A stretch of DNA of 5,333 nt, taken from NCBI GenBank assembly GCA_964489215.1, contig CAZAYB010000208.1, positions 1 to 5,333 on the forward strand, in the 5' to 3' direction. Position 1 is the stretch's first letter; every line of letters begins with the position of its first letter. This DNA is from CAZAYB01 sp964489215. GTDB lineage: Bacteria; Planctomycetota; Phycisphaerae; Sedimentisphaerales; Anaerohalosphaeraceae. Made by a program: the position numbers and the translations under genes. This document shows, piece after piece, positions 1 through 5,333 of the stretch. Under the pieces are notes generated by a model. It was not told the origin of the DNA. It did no database searches and saw only the letters and a list, made by a program, of their open reading frames with translations.

Positions 1-933
1 AGCTGCCTTACTCAATACCTCTAAAGTTTTTGAATCATTATTTAAAGCTGAACGAATGATATCGTTAAGTGTCTTGATTTTAGGGTCATTAAGCTGCTTT
101 ATAATCGCCCATCCGCCTGTATATGCTTCTAAACATCCTTTGTTCCCGCATATACACTCAGCTCCCTCAGGTACAATTCGCATGTGAGCTATATCATGAA
201 TACCGCGGGGTGATTTTTTACTGTCTGTTGCAACGCTGAAAAAGTCATCATTACAGCCTGCAACATGGCCCAGGCCAAGCTCCCAGTCGATGACTGACAA
301 AGTGGTATTAGGAGGCATGTATGTTTTCTCAGCATAATAATATGTGTAATAATGGGAATGACATTTACATTGAATTCCGTATTTCTCAAGGAAATGATCT
401 CTTATTTTCATCCCTTCCAGAACCGGCATATTGACACTCTTAATTACACTGTTATTCTTATCCAGATACCCCGGAAGACCGAATGAAACAAAACGAAGAT
501 CACCGTTTTTCTCATCTATGCGCCCAAGACTTTTATCAAAGAAACTGTCAATAACATCAAAAAGACCAGCTTGATTATTAACATCTGTAAGGTCAACTTG
601 GTCTTCCAGACATATATTGTTATCAAAATCAGCGGTTCCGCAAAGCAGATATGGAGGAACAATTACAAAACCTGATGTGAAATTTGTTGATTTGCTGATC
701 TCCCAAAGAGTAGATGGTCTGCCTTTGCCGTTATTTCTCTTCAAGTTAGTTTTGCTTAAAAGCCCCTCTTTTTTCAACTTCTTAAAGTGGGAAAATGTCG
801 CAGGCAAAGTAATGCCAAGCTTTTTAGCTACACTTTGCTGATCTGTGGGCCCATGCCTGTAAATTAGCTGTAGAGCCTGAAAGGAATTGCCGAAATCATT
901 TTGAGTATTATTTTTTTCGACAGCCTTTAACAC
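1..933 (-). CDS. ROK-family transcriptional regulator, partial (C-terminus beyond left edge)
   Basis: A DNA-binding, sugar-responsive regulator of the NagC/XylR (ROK) type; 311 residues are visible and the family usually runs to about 380-400. The start is GTG at 933-931: AGAAGAGG lies 7 bases upstream and an in-frame TGA at 954-952 excludes a longer form. Residues about 18-80 form a winged helix-turn-helix (QSVAKKLGIT, then FSHFKKLKKEGLL and a basic GKGRPS wing). The ROK zinc motif is intact: His250 with Cys260, Cys262 and Cys267 in CICGNKGCLEAYTG. Kinase features are missing: the N-terminal DxGGT phosphate loop is replaced near residues 91-101, the catalytic Asp region reads CHSHYYTYYYAEK, and the sugar-contacting ExGH reads DIAH. 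It is therefore inferred to be a non-catalytic sensor. It is divergent from the glycan operon and probably controls it. The family call is firm; the ligand is unknown. Confidence 0.9.
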   Translation of the reverse strand, partial: MLKAVEKNNTQNDFGNSFQALQLIYRHGPTDQQSVAKKLGITLPATFSHFKKLKKEGLLSKTNLKRNNGKGRPSTLWEISKSTNFTSGFVIVPPYLLCGTADFDNNICLEDQVDLTDVNNQAGLFDVIDSFFDKSLGRIDEKNGDLRFVSFGLPGYLDKNNSVIKSVNMPVLEGMKIRDHFLEKYGIQCKCHSHYYTYYYAEKTYMPPNTTLSVIDWELGLGHVAGCNDDFFSVATDSKKSPRGIHDIAHMRIVPEGAECICGNKGCLEAYTGGWAIIKQLNDPKIKTLNDIIRSALNNDSKTLEVLSKAA

Positions 934-940
934 TGTTTTT

Positions 941-948
941 CCTCTTCT
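941..948 (-). promoter_or_regulatory. Ribosome binding site of the ROK gene
   Basis: AGAAGAGG on the minus strand ends 7 bases before GTG at 933-931. It decides the start because no ATG lies in this frame between the upstream stop (954-952) and the GTG; a nearby ATG at 955-953 is out of frame and soon reaches a stop. Confidence 0.75.
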
Positions 949-1005
949 GATTCATTTAACATTAAACACTGAAATATTAGAATACAGCGTCCCATATCAA
1001 ATTTC

Positions 1006-1034
1006 ATAATACCACATTATTAAATACTTGTCAA
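1006..1034 (-). promoter_or_regulatory. Predicted sigma70-type promoter of the ROK gene
   Basis: On the minus strand a perfect TTGACA (1034-1029) is followed after 17 bases by TATTAT (1011-1006), which is preceded by TGG, an extended -10 arrangement. Transcription would start near 999, giving a leader of about 65 bases before the GTG. The -35 box overlaps the left palindrome of the candidate operator, so autorepression is plausible. This is a consensus match read by eye only. Confidence 0.7.
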
Positions 1035-1056
1035 TTAATTAATTCAGGTTAATTAA
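1033..1056. promoter_or_regulatory. Candidate operator: paired TTAATTAA palindromes between divergent promoters
   Basis: AATTAATTAATT (1033-1044) is a perfect 12-base palindrome and contains TTAATTAA (1035-1042). A second perfect TTAATTAA sits at 1049-1056, 14 bases away centre to centre. The pair overlaps the -35 of the ROK promoter and ends 7 bases before the -35 of the operon promoter. ROK repressors are known to bind AT-rich inverted repeats near their targets, so this is the natural site for the divergent regulator. The caveat is that short AT palindromes arise easily in such AT-rich DNA. Confidence 0.45.
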
Positions 1057-1063
1057 ATATTTC

Positions 1064-1091
1064 TTGACTTTTTTACTTTTTCTGCTATTTT
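1064..1091 (+). promoter_or_regulatory. Predicted sigma70-type promoter of the plus-strand operon
   Basis: TTGACT (1064-1069) and TATTTT (1086-1091) are 16 bases apart, and TGC directly before the -10 makes an extended -10. Transcription would start near 1098 with a leader of about 110 bases. The candidate operator lies immediately upstream. It is a reasonable consensus match without experimental support. Confidence 0.5.
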
Positions 1092-1128
1092 CATGGAACT
1101 GAACGTAGAATTTTCATTAAAAAAAGCG

Positions 1129-1134
1129 TATAAT
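1129..1134 (+). promoter_or_regulatory. Possible second -10 box upstream of the operon
   Basis: A perfect TATAAT lies 73 bases before the ATG at 1208. No good -35 is found 15-19 bases upstream (the region reads GTAGAAT) and there is no TG extension. If it is real it would need an activator; otherwise it is chance in AT-rich DNA. Confidence 0.25.
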
Positions 1135-1197
1135 GGTTTTTTTGCAGCAAAATGACCTCTTTTTCTATAACAATAATAGTTAATCCTTAAAGTATAG

Positions 1198-1205
1198 AAA
1201 GGTGA
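1198..1205 (+). promoter_or_regulatory. Ribosome binding site of the beta-helix gene
   Basis: AAAGGTGA matches the part of the Shine-Dalgarno consensus that extends toward the start codon, and ATG follows at 1208. The in-frame GTG at 1202 lies inside this motif and has no separate site with proper spacing, so the ATG start is favoured. The choice changes only two residues. Confidence 0.5.
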
Positions 1206-1207
1206 AA

Positions 1208-2500
1208 ATGACTATTTCACATAATTTCTCATTCGTGAAGATTATTGCTGTTATAATTCTGAACTTTACTGGTTTTACAGGTGCTGAATGCCTTGATTAC
1301 GGCATCAAACCTGATTCCTCCCAAAATCAAGCTGATAAAATCCAGAATTATCTGAACTGTTTAGCTCAACAAAAAGGCGGTACAGCATCCTTGCCTGCGG
1401 GAAAATACATACTACGCCAACCGCTAACTATCCCCACCTCGGTTACACTTCAGGGCTCATGGAACGGGCCTCATCACGGCATAATCGAAAAAGGAACAGT
1501 CCTTTACGCATATCCAGGAAGGGGCTCACAATACGGCAAACCGTTAATAACACTTCAGCAAAGCTCTGCTATAAAAGGGCTTACAATTATCTATCCCGAG
1601 CAGAAGCTCGATGACATTCAGCCATATCCCTGGACCATAAAAGGCTCCGGAATGCACAACGTTATTGAAAATGTTACGTTGGCCAATTCATATAACGGTA
1701 TCTGCATCGGCCCTGAAAACAATGAACTTCATTTTATACACAACGTCTACGGCTGTGTACTTAGAAGAGGCATATTTATAAACAACACCACAGACATTGG
1801 CAGGATAGAGAATGTACACTTCAACCCCCATTTTTGGCCCAGAAGCGGACATAAAGGCGTTCCTGAAGATGCAAAGCCAAATCCTGATATAGCAGTGGCA
1901 AAATACATGAACCAGAATCTCGAAGCCTTTATTTTCGGCAGAACTGATTGGCAATATGTTACCAATACCTTCGTTTTTGGCGCTAAAACCGGGTATTTAT
2001 TCAAAAAAACCGAAAATGGCGTATGTAACGGACAGTTCAGCGGAATAGGCGCCGATATGAATCGCGTCTGTGTATATATAGAAAACACTGCCCCTTACGG
2101 TATTTTGGTTACCAACGGTCAGTTCGTTCCGGGAAACCTCGTAAAAAATGACAAAACCATCAATCCCGTTGGTATACTGACATCTGAAAACTTTACAGGC
2201 AAAGCTTCTTTCAACAATTGTGCATTCTGGGGACCTTCCCATCAGGTACTAAAGCAAAAGGGCCACGGTTTCATATCTTTGGTAAATTCGCTCTTAACGG
2301 TAAATTCAGACTCTAAGCCTGTAATTGAATTGCTGTCCGGCTCAACTGCTTTGCGCAATCTTAATTTTGACAAACAGGCCGACCATATTTATATTGCTCA
2401 GGATGTGCAGCGTGCAGTTATAAGTGAAAATTTTGCCCCCCGAAAACTTGTATTAATCAACTGCGCCAAAGGCAAAGTCATATTGTCGAACAATCCATAA
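1208..2500 (+). CDS. Secreted right-handed beta-helix protein (pectate-lyase-like superfamily)
   Basis: Predicted exported protein of 430 residues that probably binds or cleaves a polysaccharide outside the cytoplasm. Residues 1-26 look like a Sec signal peptide: Lys11, a hydrophobic run IIAVIILNF, and likely cleavage after Ala26. Cys28 is not in a proper lipobox because Glu27 precedes it. The mature N-terminus has the layout of pectate-lyase-superfamily proteins: DYG (30-32), a helix, GGTASLPAGKY (57-67), then PLTIPTSVTLQG (72-83). Short turns rich in Asn, Gly, Ile and Val follow (such as NVIENVTL and IGRIENVHF), as expected for stacked beta-helix coils. A YPEQ/PYPW block (129-142) and an aromatic NPHFWPR block (206-212) stand out. 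ATG at 1208 is preferred to GTG at 1202 because AAAGGTGA lies just before it. It is the first gene of the likely operon. Catalytic residues and substrate cannot be assigned; a non-enzymatic role is possible. Confidence 0.8.
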   Translation: MTISHNFSFVKIIAVIILNFTGFTGAECLDYGIKPDSSQNQADKIQNYLNCLAQQKGGTASLPAGKYILRQPLTIPTSVTLQGSWNGPHHGIIEKGTVLYAYPGRGSQYGKPLITLQQSSAIKGLTIIYPEQKLDDIQPYPWTIKGSGMHNVIENVTLANSYNGICIGPENNELHFIHNVYGCVLRRGIFINNTTDIGRIENVHFNPHFWPRSGHKGVPEDAKPNPDIAVAKYMNQNLEAFIFGRTDWQYVTNTFVFGAKTGYLFKKTENGVCNGQFSGIGADMNRVCVYIENTAPYGILVTNGQFVPGNLVKNDKTINPVGILTSENFTGKASFNNCAFWGPSHQVLKQKGHGFISLVNSLLTVNSDSKPVIELLSGSTALRNLNFDKQADHIYIAQDVQRAVISENFAPRKLVLINCAKGKVILSNNP

Positions 2501-2530
2501 TTTTTAACATTACCTGAATATAATTTATTA

Positions 2531-2534
2531 GGAG
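2531..2534 (+). promoter_or_regulatory. Ribosome binding site supporting the TTG start of the transporter
   Basis: GGAG, in the context TTAGGAGAAG, lies 9 bases before TTG at 2544-2546. The family's N-terminal membrane segment begins about eight residues later. The first in-frame ATG is codon 29, after that segment and with no comparable site, which supports TTG initiation. Confidence 0.75.
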
Positions 2535-2543
2535 AAGTAAAAT

Positions 2544-4514
2544 TTGGATTACTTAAACCAGCTGGACTACATTGTAATATTTATTTATTTTTCATTTCTT
2601 GTAGGGCTGGGACTTTATCTGAAAAAAATGGCCTCGGCAAGCCTGGAAGATTACTTTCTCGGAGGTAGAAAACTTCCATGGTGGGCGATGGGTATATCCG
2701 GAATGGCATCATGGCTCGACATTACCGGCACCATGGTCATAACATCTTTTTTATTCATGCTCGGCCCGAGGGGCATATTCATAGAACTCCGGGGTGGTGT
2801 CGGACTGATTATGGTTGTAATGCTCCTTTGGACAGGAAAATGGCACCGAAGAAGCGGATGTATGACTGGCGCAGAATGGATGAAATTCAGATTCGGGGAA
2901 GGTTTCGGTGGACAGTTTGCAAGAATATTTTCTGCCATCGCTCAAACTGTTTTTACCGTCGGAATGCTGGCATATATGGTCAAAGGAGTTGGACTGTTTC
3001 TATCTATGTTCCTTAATATGCCACCTCTCTATTGTGCGATTATTATGATAGGAATAGCCGCTGTCTACACAATGGCTTCTGGTTTTTACGGGGTCGTATT
3101 TACCGACATATTTCAGTCAGGGGTCATTTTGATTGCGGTAATTACTATAACCGTCCTTGCTACTGCTAAAGTCGTAGATTCACAATCACTGGACATGCTC
3201 GCACAGAAGGTGACTGGAAACTCGGACTGGATGAAAATAACTCCATACTGGAAAACCCAGATGCCTAAAGGGTATGAAGTTTTTCAAAACCTTGGCATGT
3301 TTGCTGTTTTCTATCTCTTGCAGAATTTATTCATGGGTGCGGGTATGGGCGATGACCCAAAATATTTTGGCGCAAGAAACGACAGAGAATGCGGACTGTT
3401 AAGTTTCCTCTGGAGCACTTTGATGGTTTTCCGTTGGCCGCTCATGATGGGACTGGCGATTCTTGGACTGTTCCTAGTAAAAGAAATGTTCCCTGACCCG
3501 ACAAATATCGAAAACGCCGCTCTGGTCATTAAGGAAAATCTGGGAGAAATCGCACCGAGCAGATGGGCTGACGTAATAGCGAGAATAACAAAACATCCTT
3601 CGCAATACCCAATGGAAATGATATCTTCTCTGCAGGAAATACTCGGCCAGCAGTGGCAGGATAAATTACAACTCGTAAGCTCACACGGAACTGTAAACCC
3701 TGAAAGAATCGTGCCGGCTGTACTCATCCACAATATACCAAGGGGGTTCAGGGGACTTATCCTAATTGCTCTTATCGCTGCAAGTATGTCAACTTTCGAC
3801 TCCACCGTTAATGCAGCTACAGGCTTTTTCACAAGGGACATTTACCAAAGATACCTTCGGCCAAAAGCCGCAAATAAAGAATTGATATACGCAAGCTGGC
3901 TCTATATATTGGGAATAGTAATTATTGGTTTCCTGTTTGGCTATACCGTCGAGAGCATCAATGACATCTGGAGCTGGGTAATCGCAGGCTTCTGGGGAGG
4001 AATGGTAGTTCCGAGGTTCCTTAGATTTTACTGGTGGAGGTTTAACGGTGGAGGCTTCGCTTTCGGAACCGCTTTTGGGCTTTCTGCTGCAGTATTACAA
4101 AGAATAATCGCTCCGGCTCTGGACCCCAGACTGACTTTCCTGCTAACCGTCGCATTTGGATTCATCGGTTCTGTCATTGGGACATTTATCAGTCCGCAGA
4201 CCTCAAATGACGTACTCCAAAGCTTTTACAAAACCACTCGTCCTTTCGGTTTCTGGAAGCCTATGAAAAAATTGCTTACAGAACAGGAAACTAAAATAAT
4301 GAAAAAAGAGCACCGAAACGACCTGCTTGCACTGCCTTTCACAATATGCTGGCACATCTCCTGGCTTATCTGGCCGATGATGCTTTTGATACATAATTAC
4401 AAAGGCTTTGCCGGAGTAGCTGCTGTATGTCTGACAGGGCTGGCAGGTATGTACGTCTTCTGGTATCGGAACCTGCCGAAAGAAAATTTTTACGAAGAAA
4501 CGAATAACGATTAA
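2544..4514 (+). CDS. Sodium:solute symporter family (SSS/SLC5) transporter
   Basis: Inner-membrane secondary transporter predicted to import a small solute, probably a sugar in this context, coupled to sodium. It has 656 residues, longer than compact members of about 500-550. TM1 is about residues 8-26, followed by the family block EDYFLGGRKLPWWAMGISG (35-53) leading into the broken sodium-site helix. The core signature ASMSTFDSTVNAATGFFTRD begins at residue 413; Ser416 and Thr417 fit the second sodium site of LeuT-fold symporters. Two further hydrophobic segments lie near the C-terminus, about residues 595-640. A polar stretch of about 85 residues (315-399), rich in charged and amphipathic sequence, separates two core membrane helices. 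It begins 43 bases after the beta-helix gene, consistent with cotranscription. The family is secure; the substrate is inferred from neighbours only. Confidence 0.92.
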   Translation: MDYLNQLDYIVIFIYFSFLVGLGLYLKKMASASLEDYFLGGRKLPWWAMGISGMASWLDITGTMVITSFLFMLGPRGIFIELRGGVGLIMVVMLLWTGKWHRRSGCMTGAEWMKFRFGEGFGGQFARIFSAIAQTVFTVGMLAYMVKGVGLFLSMFLNMPPLYCAIIMIGIAAVYTMASGFYGVVFTDIFQSGVILIAVITITVLATAKVVDSQSLDMLAQKVTGNSDWMKITPYWKTQMPKGYEVFQNLGMFAVFYLLQNLFMGAGMGDDPKYFGARNDRECGLLSFLWSTLMVFRWPLMMGLAILGLFLVKEMFPDPTNIENAALVIKENLGEIAPSRWADVIARITKHPSQYPMEMISSLQEILGQQWQDKLQLVSSHGTVNPERIVPAVLIHNIPRGFRGLILIALIAASMSTFDSTVNAATGFFTRDIYQRYLRPKAANKELIYASWLYILGIVIIGFLFGYTVESINDIWSWVIAGFWGGMVVPRFLRFYWWRFNGGGFAFGTAFGLSAAVLQRIIAPALDPRLTFLLTVAFGFIGSVIGTFISPQTSNDVLQSFYKTTRPFGFWKPMKKLLTEQETKIMKKEHRNDLLALPFTICWHISWLIWPMMLLIHNYKGFAGVAAVCLTGLAGMYVFWYRNLPKENFYEETNND

Positions 4515-4567
4515 GAAAGACACTCATAAAATTTAACAGGATCAGTTAAACTTAATAAAGAGATTAT

Positions 4568-5333
4568 ATGAAAAAAAATACTGAACAAAACAAAACCGCT
4601 CATATAGTATCACACACTCACTGGGACCGCGAATGGCGATATCCGATCTGGCAAACTCGGCTTATGCTCATGGATTTTATTGATGAGCTTATAGAAGTTC
4701 TTCAGAAAGGGCAGTATAAGGCTTTCCTCATGGACGGCCAGACCGCTCCTCTGCTGGATTATCTGCAAATAAGGCCTGAAAAGCAGGACCAGGTAAAAGA
4801 ACTTGTCTCCCGGGGCAAGCTGGAGATTGGTCCCTGGCTCACCTTGCCCGATGAATACCCCGTTGACGCCGAGGCTTTGGTGAGAAACCTTCTGTTGGGA
4901 AACAGAGAAGCCAAAAAACTGGGCAGGGTTTTCAAGGTTGGGTACACCTCTTTTGGATGGGGGCAGACTGCTCAATTACCACAGATTTACGCCGGCTTCG
5001 GTATTGATGTCGCTATGGTGGGTAAAAGGGTAAATAAGAAAAGAGCTCCGCAATCAGAATTTATCTGGCAAAGCCCAGATGGTTCTGAGCTCCTGGCTAC
5101 AAGATTCGGTGAATGGGGAAGGCAGAATTTTTATTTCAAGGTGCACCTCTCTGCTCTTTTTGGAACTCACCATGAAGGAAAAGGATGGAAATACGAATGG
5201 GAAAAGAGCGGGCTCGCATACCACCGTGCTGAACCGGAAATGATGGAGCAGGATCATTTCCAGCTGAACGAACCGCAACATTGGCACCCGGAATACATAA
5301 CTCAGGAAGTGGTCGATGAAGTATGGTCAACTA
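4568..5333 (+). CDS. GH38-type alpha-mannosidase-like enzyme, partial (N-terminal 255 residues)
   Basis: N-terminal part of a glycoside hydrolase family 38-like protein; the family hydrolyses alpha-mannosides with a retaining mechanism and a zinc ion. The frame stays open to the right edge, and members usually reach 850-1000 residues. Family blocks in order: HTHWDREW (16-23), with His18 and Asp20 as predicted metal ligands; LMDGQTAPLLDYL (54-66); GPWLTLPDEYPVDAEALVRNLLLG (88-111); AQLPQIYAGFGID (135-147); and KR (153-154) where the family has an active-site Arg. The nucleophile motif, normally D-x-F-G, reads Thr127-Ser-Phe-Gly, so activity or subfamily is uncertain. The acid/base residue and the later metal His would lie outside the window. 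There is no signal peptide, so it is probably cytoplasmic. ATG at 4568 has AAAGAG 5 bases upstream. It lies 53 bases after the transporter. Confidence 0.88.
   Translation, partial: MKKNTEQNKTAHIVSHTHWDREWRYPIWQTRLMLMDFIDELIEVLQKGQYKAFLMDGQTAPLLDYLQIRPEKQDQVKELVSRGKLEIGPWLTLPDEYPVDAEALVRNLLLGNREAKKLGRVFKVGYTSFGWGQTAQLPQIYAGFGIDVAMVGKRVNKKRAPQSEFIWQSPDGSELLATRFGEWGRQNFYFKVHLSALFGTHHEGKGWKYEWEKSGLAYHRAEPEMMEQDHFQLNEPQHWHPEYITQEVVDEVWST

Noticed and set aside
617..841. Plus-strand 74-codon open frame
   Set aside because: It lies antisense inside the ROK gene, has no ribosome binding site and encodes nothing recognisable. The minus-strand frame carries clear helix-turn-helix and zinc motifs.
969..987. 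Imperfect inverted repeat CTGAAATATTAGAATACAG in the ROK leader
   Set aside because: Only the three outer bases and scattered inner positions are symmetric, which is not enough for an operator call.
1119..1143. A7 and T7 tracts that could pair in the operon leader
   Set aside because: The stem would be only A-T pairs around an 11-base loop. It is too weak for an attenuator or terminator.
2519..2524. TATAAT between the beta-helix and transporter genes
   Set aside because: There is no -35 at proper spacing and no TG extension. It is a likely chance match in a 43-base AT-rich gap.
3311..3841. Minus-strand 176-codon open frame
   Set aside because: It is antisense to the symporter core, including the sodium-site signature. 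Its translation shows no domain and it is a by-product of the coding strand's codon use.
4532..4550. Inverted repeat TTTAAC / GTTAAA with a 7-base loop between the symporter and GH38 genes
   Set aside because: The 6-bp stem is AT-rich and no T-tract follows, so it is not a credible terminator and does not argue against cotranscription.
4610..4975. Minus-strand 121-codon open frame
   Set aside because: It is antisense to the GH38 catalytic N-terminus, whose family motifs are unmistakable on the plus strand.

Overview
The window is a carbohydrate-use locus from a bacterium with AT-rich intergenic DNA and moderate-GC genes. It has one gene on the minus strand and three co-directional genes on the plus strand, divided by a 274-base intergenic region (934-1207). 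No mobile element, RNA gene, CRISPR array or tandem repeat is visible. The gene mix (degenerate ROK regulator, secreted beta-helix protein, long sodium:solute symporter, GH38-type mannosidase) suggests a polysaccharide-degrading member of the PVC group such as Planctomycetota (Phycisphaerae-like) or Lentisphaerota. That is inferred from gene content and style only; no marker gene is present.

Layout: 1-933 (minus) is the N-terminal 311 residues of a ROK-family transcription factor with a winged-helix domain and the ROK zinc motif; its C-terminus lies beyond the left edge. 934-1207 holds two divergent sigma70-like promoters with paired TTAATTAA palindromes between their -35 boxes, a good candidate operator. 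1208-2500 (plus) encodes a 430-residue exported right-handed beta-helix protein of the pectate-lyase-like superfamily. 2544-4514 (plus) encodes a 656-residue sodium:solute symporter that starts at TTG behind a strong ribosome binding site. 4568 to the right edge (plus) is the first 255 residues of a GH38 alpha-mannosidase-like enzyme without a signal peptide.

The three plus-strand genes are 43 and 53 bases apart with no convincing terminator between them, so they probably form one operon. A reasonable model is that the beta-helix protein acts on or binds a glycan outside the cytoplasm, the symporter imports a released sugar with sodium, the GH38-like enzyme processes a mannoside in the cytoplasm, and the divergent ROK protein senses a sugar and represses the operon and itself. 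The substrate is not determined by the sequence.

The most notable point is that the GH38-like protein keeps the HxHWD metal motif and surrounding family blocks, but has Thr127 where the family's catalytic nucleophile and metal-ligand Asp is expected. The ROK protein also lacks the ATP-binding and catalytic residues of ROK kinases, and the symporter carries an unusually long polar segment before its sodium-site helix.
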